A stretch of DNA of 20,264 nucleotides, from positions 1 through 20,264 of the IMG/VR virus record IMGVR_UViG_3300011430_000166. The stretch is one strand, 5' to 3'. Every line of letters begins with the position of its first letter. Within the stretch, counting starts at the first letter, position 1. Of this stretch, positions 9,601 through 17,211 are shown one piece after another. Source of the stretch: a virus. A program made the position numbers and the translations under genes. The notes beneath the pieces are model-generated. The model had not been told where the DNA came from. It saw only the letters and a program-made list of their open reading frames with translations, and did no database searches.

Positions 9601-10243
9601 AGATTACGGGACGTCAGCGACTATTGTAAGTCTCTTTCCACTTCCAGTGTTTGAGCGAAAGCCTCTCATTCCATCGCTCTACCAAATAGAAGCTGCAAAG
9701 AATGAACTAGACCCTAAGATTCTTGTCGTGCGTGAAGGATTCTTCCACGTATATCTGGATGAATACCGTGGGATGATGACCATCAGAACTCCTGCTATTA
9801 CGATAGCTGAATCTGTGGTGCGCGATTTCCTCGATGGGCAATACATGCTCAGCGACTCGGCGCGCCCCGCACTGTGGACTCTCCCAGGGGAATGGACGGT
9901 CGAAGAACTTGTGGATGATCCTGAGCAGGCAGGTAGAATCCACACAGAACATAACATCCAACTAGAGTGGTTTCGACGCTTGATCTTTGTTGCTGATGAC
10001 GAATGGTCCAAGTTCCATCAGCATCGGATGATCACCGAAACGCAAAGAATTGCAGCTGCACGACTCAAGATGGTTCGTGAGTGGGCGCTCGATTTCAAGC
10101 CAGAGAACATCACGGATTGTCCTGGCTGCGGCGTAGCAATCAATAAGAAGGTTGCTGTCTGTCGTGAGTGCGGTTGTATTATCAATAAGGACATCTACGA
10201 GACTCTTCAGTTCACTGGAGAAGTTCGCCATGTTAGCAAGTGA
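9593..10243 (+). CDS. Phage protein with C-terminal zinc ribbon (216 aa)
   Basis: The function is not recognised. The C-terminus carries a clear zinc-ribbon signature: CPGC at residues 176-179 and CREC at 190-193, with a further Cys at 195. The rest is a mixed alpha/beta soluble region; residues about 1-20 contain a hydrophobic strand (ATIVSLFPLPVFE) but no convincing transmembrane helix. The start ATG overlaps the previous gene by eight bases and has GGAG at 9579-9582. A phage portal with a zinc-ribbon-like insertion lies upstream, so this genome uses Cys4-type knuckles in at least two proteins. A small-molecule, DNA or protein-binding role cannot be decided from the sequence. Confidence 0.72.
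   Translation: MPKDYGTSATIVSLFPLPVFERKPLIPSLYQIEAAKNELDPKILVVREGFFHVYLDEYRGMMTIRTPAITIAESVVRDFLDGQYMLSDSARPALWTLPGEWTVEELVDDPEQAGRIHTEHNIQLEWFRRLIFVADDEWSKFHQHRMITETQRIAAARLKMVREWALDFKPENITDCPGCGVAINKKVAVCRECGCIINKDIYETLQFTGEVRHVSK
10217..10220 (+). promoter_or_regulatory. Ribosome binding site that fixes the adaptor start
   Basis: GGAG followed by AAG lies nine bases before the ATG at 10230. It favours that ATG over the in-frame ATG at 10152, which would overlap the preceding zinc-ribbon gene by 92 bases and add an unlikely 26-residue leader, and over the ATG at 10248. Confidence 0.65.
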
Positions 10244-10880
10244 AGTGATGGATGAAGCTGCGGCGTTGATGAACGACGCCCAGAAGTTTACCTGGGGATA
10301 CACTCAGCTCCTACCCTATCTGCGTCGAGCATATGGAACGATGGAGCTACACCTCTTTCTTAATGGTGTGCGCGATTTGAAGGAGGTGTCTGCCGTCCTA
10401 CAGGTAACAGCTTTGTCCCCTACTGTTACACTACTGCCTACAGATTTCGTGCAGGCTATCTCGATGGAGGAGCGCGCTTCAGGATCTACAGACGTGTTCT
10501 TTCCAGTGGTAGAATCAGACTGGGAGCAGGACCTCAAATCTGATTCTATCCTATACTGGAACTGGAGGGAGAGTGGTCTGAAGATCAACCCTCCCAATGT
10601 CAACAGAGAAATCAGGCTCAAGTATCGCAAGGGTCTGACACCCATATTGGGTGAGAATACTAACATTACGATTCTTCTTTCCAAGCCATACCTTTCTGCA
10701 AAGACAGCAGCCAATGCGTCTGCATTTGGTGCGGCCAACGCTGAGAGGGCGGCCATCTTGAACAGCGAAGCAAACAGCGAACTGTCGATGCTTATCAATT
10801 CAGAGATTCGCAACCAACAAGGTGTGAGCTTTCGTCGTCGTGGTTATGGTGCAGCAAGGCGCGCGCGTCGTGGAGGCTAG
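10230..10880 (+). CDS. Putative head-tail adaptor/connector protein
   Basis: With the start at 10230 the protein is 216 residues. The N-terminal helix region (FTWGYTQLLPYLRRAYGTME) and the later pattern LLPTDFVQAISMEERASGS, followed by a W-rich segment (YWNWRESGLKINPP), resemble phage connector-type proteins that join the portal to the tail. The C-terminus is an Ala/Asn-rich helix ending in an Arg-rich tail (FRRRGYGAARRARRGG) that could contact DNA. Its place after the coat gene and before the large tail protein supports this. It overlaps the previous gene by 14 bases. The family assignment is by resemblance only; it could be another head-completion protein. Confidence 0.62.
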   Translation: MLASEVMDEAAALMNDAQKFTWGYTQLLPYLRRAYGTMELHLFLNGVRDLKEVSAVLQVTALSPTVTLLPTDFVQAISMEERASGSTDVFFPVVESDWEQDLKSDSILYWNWRESGLKINPPNVNREIRLKYRKGLTPILGENTNITILLSKPYLSAKTAANASAFGAANAERAAILNSEANSELSMLINSEIRNQQGVSFRRRGYGAARRARRGG

Positions 10881-10918
10881 TCCAGCCCCACGAAAAGTCC
10901 CGCCTAACAGGAGGACAG

Positions 10919-11230
10919 ATGCCTATCGCATTTACGCTAACAAACAAGCTCCACGGTCTTCGGTCGCAGAGGCTGGTTGGCACGTTGACATTCTCAGGCA
11001 GTTATGCGACAGGTGGCGAGGTGCCAACTGGTATCGCGAAGCCTGGTACGACGAAGAATCCGATCCTTGTTAGCTTCCATAACAAGGGACCTGTCGACTA
11101 CAGATTTGACTCAGCAACAGGAAAAGTCCTGGCATATGCGGCTGGTGTTGAAGTCACAGCCGGTGCATATCCTGCCTCAGTGACGAACGATGTTGTTGTA
11201 GCGAATATCGAGTATCCCAAGTTTGGCTGA
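10919..11230 (+). CDS. Small putative virion protein (103 aa)
   Basis: A short beta-rich protein (LVGTLTFSGSYATGGE, then DYRFDSATGKVLAY) of a type common near capsid and connector genes in phage genomes; no enzyme motif is present. It has the strongest Shine-Dalgarno in the window, AGGAGG at 10909-10914, four bases from the ATG, which suggests high expression and fits a structural or decoration protein. The 38-base gap before it contains the ribosome binding site but no visible promoter or terminator. The exact role is unknown. Confidence 0.72.
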   Translation: MPIAFTLTNKLHGLRSQRLVGTLTFSGSYATGGEVPTGIAKPGTTKNPILVSFHNKGPVDYRFDSATGKVLAYAAGVEVTAGAYPASVTNDVVVANIEYPKFG

Positions 11231-11233
11231 GCC

Positions 11234-13093
11234 ATGATCGAGAACCACGTTCCCGTCCCGCTATCGGATTTCAATGGCCTCTTCGACAGAGGTCCCAATG
11301 AAGCCATTCCGATAGACCACTTTAAGGTTGCTCAGAACCTGAAGTATAAGCCTGCGAGCTTCTACACACGGGAGGGGTTCGTAACCGATATCACTGTTGG
11401 TCCGATCGTCAGGTTTCACGTCTACAAGATTACAGGTCAAGCGTCACGACTCATCTCCTTGGGTGGGGATAACACGCTTTACGATCTGACACTTAATGTG
11501 CCGATCCTTACTATTCCTGGGATGACAGACTTCTCAATGGAAACTTTCTTTGACCGGGCATACATTACTCCCCATAACGGGACTACTGGATTGCCCGGTC
11601 AATTCGTTCATTACTACACAGGAACAGGTGTCGCGCGCCCTGCGGGTGGGACTGGACCTGTTGCCGCCATCCCTATGGGGATTGCTCAGGGTGGTGCAGG
11701 ACGTATCGATAAGGGTATACATGCGTTTGCTGTAGCGTTCGAGACTGCAACAGGATTCATTACCCAGATGGGAGGATTCACTGGCATCGTCACGGACGGT
11801 GATAAAACAGTAGAATTATCTTCTATTCCTGTAGGTCCTGCTGGGACTGTGGCGAGAATCATCTTCAGCACAAAGAATGTCGCAGACCCTGCAACCGGGC
11901 TTTATAATTGGGACTATGCAAATGCTGAGTGGTTCTTCGCGGTCGACGGTAGAATACCAGACAACACCACTACAACTAAATCGCTCTCTTATTTTGACGC
12001 TGATCTCGTCGATCAGGCCGACTATATCCTTGAGCAATTATCCCAAATCCCTGCCGGGGTTGGGATTACCGCGTATCAAGGAAGCATGGTTGTCTGGGGA
12101 GAGGACGCTAACCAATCGACTGTTAGAGTTTCCAAAGCCGGAGAGCCAGAGTCTTTTAACTCTGTTGAAGGCTTCTTGCAGGTTGAGCCAGCGGTCGGGG
12201 GCGGCGTCAGAAACTGCGTTGAGTTCAGAAGTAGTCTCTATATCCTCAAAGCGCACCGATGCTACGTAACTCAAGCCAACGATAAAGAAGCTCTGTTCTG
12301 GCAGGTTCCTCTCCTCGACGGCTCAGTAGGCACTGAGTGTCACGGCGTGGCAAAGATATTCGAGCGCAATTCCAACACAGTGGACAAATATCTGGTTGCA
12401 TCCAGGCGTGGTCTACTGATGTTTACTGGCAACTTCGAGGAAGAGATTAGCTGGAAGGTAAAGGACATCTGGGAGCGCATTACAAAGATTCATTTCCAGA
12501 AGATCCAAGTTGTGATTGATCCAGACAATCAATACCTCTACGTTTCACTACCACTAGATGGCTCTATATATACCAATACACTTCTGTTTGGTGACTACAG
12601 TAACGGGCTAAATGCCAAGAACATCAAGTGGTCTACCTGGACATTTGTAACACCTCCATTATCAATGGAGCTTGAGGTCAACAACGTAACAAAGGAAAAC
12701 ATATTCAGGGTTGCGTTTCTTGGTGGTGATATCAAGAAACAACTCCCAACTGCGCACGATGATACTGGTCAAGCGATACCTACGATCTTCGAGACTGCAG
12801 AGCTTCCGGTAGATTCCAAGGGTGAGGTATTTCATCATGGTGGAGTGCGCTTTCGGGCGGTGGGTATCGGAAGGCTGAACCTCACGGTGACTACACTGGA
12901 TGGCGCTCAGGTCTACAACCTACCATCCATTCTACTACGGAGCGCGCCCGGCAGCTATCCGATGAGGACGTTCAACGCACAAAGTGAGAAGATAACTATC
13001 AAAGGTTCATTAGCTCTGTTTGGTGAATACATAGTTGTTACAAAGATGTGGGCTTTCGTTCGTCAGCTCTGGCTCACGAGGCCGTCGGAGTAA
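11234..13093 (+). CDS. Large tail protein, nozzle/stabilisation-like
   Basis: A 619-residue, beta-rich protein. Its N-terminus (PLSDFNGLFDRGPNEAIPID, then NLKYKPASFYTREGF) resembles tail nozzle or stabilisation proteins of short-tailed phages such as T7 gp12 and P22 gp10, which extend the connector and contact fibres. The following region has repeated short strands and Gly-rich turns, compatible with a propeller fold, and there is no lytic or protease signature. It begins three bases after the upstream stop with no clear Shine-Dalgarno site, so coupled translation is likely, and ends in a TAATG overlap with the next gene. The assignment is by resemblance and gene order. Confidence 0.62.
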   Translation: MIENHVPVPLSDFNGLFDRGPNEAIPIDHFKVAQNLKYKPASFYTREGFVTDITVGPIVRFHVYKITGQASRLISLGGDNTLYDLTLNVPILTIPGMTDFSMETFFDRAYITPHNGTTGLPGQFVHYYTGTGVARPAGGTGPVAAIPMGIAQGGAGRIDKGIHAFAVAFETATGFITQMGGFTGIVTDGDKTVELSSIPVGPAGTVARIIFSTKNVADPATGLYNWDYANAEWFFAVDGRIPDNTTTTKSLSYFDADLVDQADYILEQLSQIPAGVGITAYQGSMVVWGEDANQSTVRVSKAGEPESFNSVEGFLQVEPAVGGGVRNCVEFRSSLYILKAHRCYVTQANDKEALFWQVPLLDGSVGTECHGVAKIFERNSNTVDKYLVASRRGLLMFTGNFEEEISWKVKDIWERITKIHFQKIQVVIDPDNQYLYVSLPLDGSIYTNTLLFGDYSNGLNAKNIKWSTWTFVTPPLSMELEVNNVTKENIFRVAFLGGDIKKQLPTAHDDTGQAIPTIFETAELPVDSKGEVFHHGGVRFRAVGIGRLNLTVTTLDGAQVYNLPSILLRSAPGSYPMRTFNAQSEKITIKGSLALFGEYIVVTKMWAFVRQLWLTRPSE

Positions 13094-14523
13094 TGCCTAG
13101 CCATCCCGTAAAGCCGCAGCGCGACGCCCGGATTGATGCTCTGGGAAATGACGACAGGTCTGTCCTGATCCTGAAGGATATTCTCAGGGACTTCAACAGG
13201 GACATGCAGGTCGTCTATGAAACGATCTCACCAATCACAGAGGCACTGAAGCCTGTTACGGGTGGCGGGACAGGAACATCTCCAGAGCCTCCCAACTTCA
13301 CGGGTGTGGTTCGTCTGAATGGTATCTTCCTTTCGTGGGATGCGTCACCTAGCACTGCGGCGCGCACCTACGAAATTCGTCGTTCGGATGAATTGAACTG
13401 GGATACTGCGTTCTTTGTAACGCGCACCCCCTCTCTGAATATCCTTCTCGACCCGCTCCCTTCGGGAGCATATTACTTTTTGATTAAGACTATTGATTTT
13501 CTTGGTAACTACTCACCAAACTTTGCAAGTACAGTCATTACGATTCTTTCACCCTATGCTCCATTCATTACAGCAGCGGTAGTCGACAACAATGTCCTAC
13601 TGAATTGGACTACCCCTACAACGAGCTTCTCGATTGAACGATTTCGTATATATCGGGATAACAACCTGTATGGGGTGCTTCGTGCTACGTTTGTCTCGAC
13701 ATTCGAGACCGTGGCAGGAACCTACACATACAGTATTGAAGCAGTAGATATCGCAGGCAATACTGGTCCTAGAGGCTACGTTACAGCAGTAGTCAATACA
13801 CCTCCAGACTACCAGTTGTTAGATCGTGCTGTTAGCGATCTAGATGGCACGATGCACAATGTTGTGCGAACTAGCGTGCCGACCTTGATAGCTTGCGTAG
13901 ATACTGCGCCCACGTGGGAATTGCATTATACAACAAAGTCCTGGGATCAACCACAGGACCAGATAGATGCTGGTTATCCAATCTACATACAGCCTACAGT
14001 AACAACTGGGTGGTATGAGGAAATTATCGATTACGAGCTTGAGATTCAGAATGTTATTGTAACAGTTGTCTTTCAGATGGCACAGATAGTGCCTGAGGTT
14101 ACGGTAGTAGTTTACCTAGCCAGCTCAACTGATGGTATTGTCTATACGCCACTCGTGGCAGGATACTCTCAGTTCGTTCCATTATTCCGATACCTCAAGA
14201 TAAGGCTAGAGTTTACAGGCTCAAGTGATAAGGCGTTAGCCGAGCTGACGCTGATGGAAACTACCATCGACGTCAAGCGAGAGGTAGATGGTGGTGAGAT
14301 CGTAGCACTCGCCGGTGATACTCTTGGCACTCAGGTGCTATTCAATAAGGTATTCAAGGACGTCAACTCGATTACTTGTACAGCAGACTCAGTCGAACCA
14401 ATCATTATCATTTACGACTTTGTGGATATTCCAAATCCAGAGTTCTTTAAGGTTTTCGCACTAGATTCTACTGGCAATCGAGTGACATACCTTGTGTCCT
14501 GGAAAGCACGGGGTATTGTATAA
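13093..14523 (+). CDS. Tail protein with two FnIII-like domains
   Basis: I place the start at 13093, in the TAATG overlap, giving 476 residues; an in-frame ATG at 13048 would lie inside the preceding gene. After a charged helical N-terminus (residues about 1-55) and a Gly/Pro linker come two Ig-like fibronectin III-type repeats: about 66-155 (IFLSWDASPS, YEIRRSDE, LPSGAYYFLIKTIDFLGNYS) and 156-237 (VLLNWTTPTT, FRIYRDN, GTYTYSIEAVDIAGNTG). The second half is beta-rich and may include a jelly-roll-like carbohydrate-binding fold (WELHYTTKSW, then LRIKIRLEF-type strands near LFRYLKIRLEF). FnIII domains in phage tails often bind cell-surface sugars. The likely role is a tail hub or adhesion protein. 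Confidence 0.7.
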   Translation: MPSHPVKPQRDARIDALGNDDRSVLILKDILRDFNRDMQVVYETISPITEALKPVTGGGTGTSPEPPNFTGVVRLNGIFLSWDASPSTAARTYEIRRSDELNWDTAFFVTRTPSLNILLDPLPSGAYYFLIKTIDFLGNYSPNFASTVITILSPYAPFITAAVVDNNVLLNWTTPTTSFSIERFRIYRDNNLYGVLRATFVSTFETVAGTYTYSIEAVDIAGNTGPRGYVTAVVNTPPDYQLLDRAVSDLDGTMHNVVRTSVPTLIACVDTAPTWELHYTTKSWDQPQDQIDAGYPIYIQPTVTTGWYEEIIDYELEIQNVIVTVVFQMAQIVPEVTVVVYLASSTDGIVYTPLVAGYSQFVPLFRYLKIRLEFTGSSDKALAELTLMETTIDVKREVDGGEIVALAGDTLGTQVLFNKVFKDVNSITCTADSVEPIIIIYDFVDIPNPEFFKVFALDSTGNRVTYLVSWKARGIV

Positions 14524-15314
14524 TGTGGCAAAGATACAACGTAGCAGGTAGGATCTTTGAGAAGTCGGTTGATAATGGAGCGACCTGGACTCAGCTTGAG
14601 TTGAATGCATCTATTATTACTCATGGGAATCTAAGCGCCGATCGGGATTGGATTACTACCGCTTATACAGATGTCCGAAATGCTTTTACTCAGAGACAAG
14701 AACTTTCATTTGGTGTGCCATCTCTCGTCTGGAATGACACTAGTCAACCCGCGAACCAAAAGAAATTTGAGATTATCCAAGCGACCCAGTTTTTATACTT
14801 ACAAGCTATAAATGATGCAGAGAATACCGCGACTGGATCTGTTCGAATAGATCGCTCTGGCAATGTACAGCTTAGTGGTGGATTAACTCTACCTAACTCC
14901 GCTACTCCTATTGGAAGGACTACTACATATACTCCGACGTTTACAGCGGATGGCGTTGCTTCGTCCCTTGGAAATGGTACTATAAATGGAAAGTATACTC
15001 AGATCGACAAAACGATATTTTTTACGATCAATTTCAATGCTGGATCAACGACCAATTTTGGAACTGGAACTTTACATTTTAGTTTGCCGAAGGGTGTCAT
15101 GGCAGCTTACATTGGCACTGGGGTTGAGGCTTGGCACGGACGTGTTTATAATCCTGGAACTGGACAGAGTTTGTCCATTTTTTGCACGATATCATCAGAC
15201 ATAGTCTTAGGTATGTATGAGGCAAACACTGGATTTTTATTGACTGGTACGAGTCCTTTTACTATGGGCTCTGGAGTCTCTATTTCAATCAGTGGTTTTT
15301 ACGAGACAATCTAA
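14523..15314 (+). CDS. Putative tail fibre/receptor-binding protein (263 aa)
   Basis: The gene begins in a TAATG overlap with the FnIII protein. The N-terminal part (residues about 1-110) would be the attachment region. After residue ~135 comes a C-terminal beta module beginning TTTYTPTFTADGVASSLGNG, with NGKYTQIDKTIFFTINFNAG and GTGTLHFSLP, a type found at the ends of many phage tail fibres and receptor-binding proteins. The Thr/Gly/Ser-rich, strand-dominated composition fits a trimeric fibre. The DNA is visibly more AT-rich than the capsid region, as is common for fast-exchanging host-range modules. No enzyme motif or chaperone domain is seen. Confidence 0.66.
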   Translation: MWQRYNVAGRIFEKSVDNGATWTQLELNASIITHGNLSADRDWITTAYTDVRNAFTQRQELSFGVPSLVWNDTSQPANQKKFEIIQATQFLYLQAINDAENTATGSVRIDRSGNVQLSGGLTLPNSATPIGRTTTYTPTFTADGVASSLGNGTINGKYTQIDKTIFFTINFNAGSTTNFGTGTLHFSLPKGVMAAYIGTGVEAWHGRVYNPGTGQSLSIFCTISSDIVLGMYEANTGFLLTGTSPFTMGSGVSISISGFYETI

Positions 15315-15631
15315 TGGAAGAATTAGTTCTTACAGACCCGGTTGTCGTACCTGAAAAGGTTACGGCGAAATACAAGATGCTTGCGCTTACCATGAATACA
15401 AAGATAGAGCTAGTTCCTGGGAAGCAGGGAGCTGTCATGATTCAGTTAGAAGATGAACACGGGGGTCTATTCAACCACACGTATGTTGGGGCAGAGGCTA
15501 AAGAGTTTATTCAATTCATTAACACAGCGGACTTTTCAACTCATAGTCTAACTAAGAGAGTTCTTAACAAACTCTCAACCGATGGCATATTGCCTGGAAC
15601 GGTGGTAGGGGAGCCAGATGGGACAATTTGA
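15314..15631 (+). CDS. Small hypothetical protein (105 aa)
   Basis: Not recognised. It is a soluble alpha/beta protein without signal peptide, membrane segment or Cys residues. It starts in a TAATG-type overlap with the fibre gene and is followed by a nested coiled-coil gene, so it belongs to the fibre operon. A fibre assembly helper or small virion component is possible, but nothing in the sequence shows it. Confidence 0.66.
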   Translation: MEELVLTDPVVVPEKVTAKYKMLALTMNTKIELVPGKQGAVMIQLEDEHGGLFNHTYVGAEAKEFIQFINTADFSTHSLTKRVLNKLSTDGILPGTVVGEPDGTI

Positions 15632-15779
15632 GATTACGCTTGAAGAACTTTACCAGATCGTGGGTGAGCTAGAAGTCGTTAGGAGAAAACAACTGCTTCA
15701 AATCAGTGAGATGGCTGCTGAGATAACTCGACTGAGAGAAGAAAATGGCCGACTGGAACAAGCCGACAATAACGAGTAA
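15618..15779 (+). CDS. Small coiled-coil protein (53 aa)
   Basis: A short frame starting at ATG 15618 and ending TAA 15777-15779, with GGGGAG at 15608-15613 as ribosome binding site. It overlaps the previous gene by 14 bases and the following fibre gene by 35. Nearly the whole product is a charged amphipathic helix (ITLEELYQIVGELEVVRRKQ, then EITRLREENGRLEQ) with Leu/Ile spaced as heptads, so a parallel dimeric or trimeric coiled coil is likely. Phage fibres often use coiled coils and small helper proteins for trimerisation, so a fibre-assembly role is a reasonable guess. That both neighbours overlap it in other frames, as in the rest of this operon, and that it has a ribosome binding site support it as real. 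Confidence 0.62.
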   Translation: MGQFEITLEELYQIVGELEVVRRKQLLQISEMAAEITRLREENGRLEQADNNE

Positions 15780-16377
15780 TTACGTTGCTTTCGTCGATGA
15801 GCTAAAATCTCGTGACGCTGATGCTATAGCTCTGAATACAACTGCCACCCTGGGACTTCCTTATCAAGCTGTTAAACTTATTCGCGCCCCTGTTAAGTTT
15901 CAAGAGTGGGTTGGTGACAGATTTAGTGATCTTACACTTTCTGTCGAGGGTGGAGGAACTGGTGCAGCTTCAGCAGGTACAGCACGTTCCAATCTTGGTC
16001 TAGGTTCGATGGCACTCCAGAATTCAAATGCGGTTGCTATCACAGGTGGAACTGCTGCGAATATAGGACTGTCTGGAAATTGCTCTTATAATGGTAATGA
16101 CTTCCATATGTATGGGACGAGTGGGACTACTCTTATAGTCCACGGTCGCCCAGGTCAATATGCAGAGCATGTGGCTGGTGAGGGTGCAACAAATGGATCG
16201 TCTGGCCTACTCATTACAGCTGGTTGGGCAGGAGGGTATGCTCTTACAGTTCACAGAGCAGACTTCGCTGATCTTGGTCTTGTAGTTTCTGTTCCACCAA
16301 ACAATGGTCCTATGGTGTGCAATGCCCCTAGTCGGCTAGTCATTCCGTTTGGCGCGGATAAGTGGGCAGCCACGTAA
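15745..16377 (+). CDS. Tail fibre-like protein (210 aa)
   Basis: The N-terminus (MADWNKPTITSNYVAFVDEL, then KSRDADAIAL) matches the opening of many phage tail-fibre proteins. The segment VEGGGTGAASAGTARSNLGL followed by GSMALQNSNAVAITGG is the widely shared fibre shaft motif. The C-terminal half is Gly/Asn-rich beta sequence with three Cys-containing strands (GNCSYNGNDFH, PMVCNAPSR) that would form the tip. No peptidase or chaperone domain is visible. The start ATG overlaps the small coiled-coil gene by 35 bases. The stop TAA touches the ATG of the His-x-Asp protein with no gap, so these two are almost certainly co-translated. Confidence 0.8.
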   Translation: MADWNKPTITSNYVAFVDELKSRDADAIALNTTATLGLPYQAVKLIRAPVKFQEWVGDRFSDLTLSVEGGGTGAASAGTARSNLGLGSMALQNSNAVAITGGTAANIGLSGNCSYNGNDFHMYGTSGTTLIVHGRPGQYAEHVAGEGATNGSSGLLITAGWAGGYALTVHRADFADLGLVVSVPPNNGPMVCNAPSRLVIPFGADKWAAT

Positions 16378-17211
16378 ATGGCTAAGTATCAAGGTTCCTT
16401 GTGGATAGAAGGGAACAATCTACATTGGGTTGATGAGGCTGGTGTAGAGTGGGCTTGGCAGGGAATCTTTGTCAAGAATCAAACAGCCTATCCTGGATCT
16501 CTGTGGATAGAGAGTTACTACGTTTACTATGTCAATCAAGCTGGAAATCAAATTTACAGGACTGAAGCAGTTTGGAATGGTGAGTATCATGGTGTGCCGG
16601 GGTCTATCTGGGTAGAGGGTTCTTTCCTTCGGTGGATAGGTGGTGCTGAAGCTGCGGAAATGCACGCGCATCAAGATGTAGCACACATTGACGGTGGTGG
16701 TGCAGCCGCGCATGTAGATCATACGGATCAAGTGGCTCATACAGATGTCCCTCCTGGAGGACACTCAGATGTGCCACATAACGATTGGCATCAGGACTGG
16801 GGTCATGGTGACTCTCATACAGATCAACATAGTGATACTCCTCATACCGATGCACATAACGATATGCACGGGGATAACCCTGGTACTCTGAACCATAGTG
16901 ACTGCACCATTTACCAAAACGGTGAGTTCTACGCACATGGCGACTTCTACGACAACGTCAGCGTTGGTCCTTATAACTGTATATGGCACGACGATTCACC
17001 ACATCAAGATGTAGCTCATAACGATTCACATGCAGACGTGCCACATCATGACGACCCAGGAGCTAACGATCATCAGGATGTTCCACATTCGGATGTTCCA
17101 TCTGGTACTCATAGCGATGTGCCGCACTCTGATACTCCACATGGAGATCATTCAGACGCAGTTCATAACGATGCACCACATGTCGATAACCCAATCAATC
17201 TAGGTCCATGA
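16378..17211 (+). CDS. His-x-Asp repeat protein, probable substrate of adjacent radical SAM enzyme
   Basis: Length is 277 residues. Residues about 6-88 hold three copies of a ~35-residue beta motif beginning GSLWIEG, GSLWIES and GSIWVEG (at 6, 40 and 75), probably a small folded anchor. From His98 to Asp270 the chain is almost wholly His-x-Asp units, about 29 by my count (HQD, HTD, HSD, HND, HGD and others), four to five residues apart. They form two blocks separated by a spacer that contains the only two Cys (176 and 201). There is no hydrophobic core there, so the region would be extended or metal-bound rather than globular. It abuts the tail-fibre gene and overlaps the radical SAM gene by four bases. 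It could be a precursor modified in the manner of RiPPs, or a metal-binding fibre like the HxH-iron needle of T4 gp37. Its function is inferred. Confidence 0.8.
   Translation: MAKYQGSLWIEGNNLHWVDEAGVEWAWQGIFVKNQTAYPGSLWIESYYVYYVNQAGNQIYRTEAVWNGEYHGVPGSIWVEGSFLRWIGGAEAAEMHAHQDVAHIDGGGAAAHVDHTDQVAHTDVPPGGHSDVPHNDWHQDWGHGDSHTDQHSDTPHTDAHNDMHGDNPGTLNHSDCTIYQNGEFYAHGDFYDNVSVGPYNCIWHDDSPHQDVAHNDSHADVPHHDDPGANDHQDVPHSDVPSGTHSDVPHSDTPHGDHSDAVHNDAPHVDNPINLGP
16393..16641 (+). repeat. Three tandem GS(L/I)W(I/V)E repeats
   Basis: Three ~35-codon units encode GSLWIEG, GSLWIES and GSIWVEG at their starts, each followed by aromatic/hydrophobic strands. They lie before the His-x-Asp region and are clear at protein level. 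Confidence 0.75.
16669..17187 (+). repeat. Degenerate His-x-Asp coding repeat
   Basis: About 29 His-x-Asp codon triplets lie in this stretch, with a less repetitive interval near 16903-16980. Codons for His and Asp vary (CAT/CAC, GAT/GAC), so protein-level selection, not recent DNA slippage alone, maintains the pattern. The spacing is irregular and coding, so it is not a CRISPR array. Confidence 0.85.

Noticed and set aside
10152-10229. Upstream in-frame start of the adaptor gene
   Set aside because: It would overlap the zinc-ribbon gene by 92 bases and add a leader unlike the rest of the protein; ATG 10230 has a well-spaced GGAG.
10840-11073. 77-codon plus-strand frame across the adaptor and small virion protein genes
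   Set aside because: It overlaps both genes out of frame, and the 103-residue gene has a much better ribosome binding site.
13048-13092. Upstream ATG of the FnIII tail protein
   Set aside because: It lies within the preceding gene; the TAATG overlap at 13091-13095 matches the junctions at 14521 and 15312.
13455-13482. Hairpin GCTCCC-TTC-GGGAGC followed by a short T-run
   Set aside because: It looks like a terminator but lies inside an FnIII domain; the bases encode LPSGAYYF, a normal FnIII strand, and the T-run is eight bases from the stem.
16669-17187. CRISPR-like array
   Set aside because: The units are irregular in spacing, sit in one open frame and code for varied His-x-Asp motifs; there are no unique spacers of constant length.
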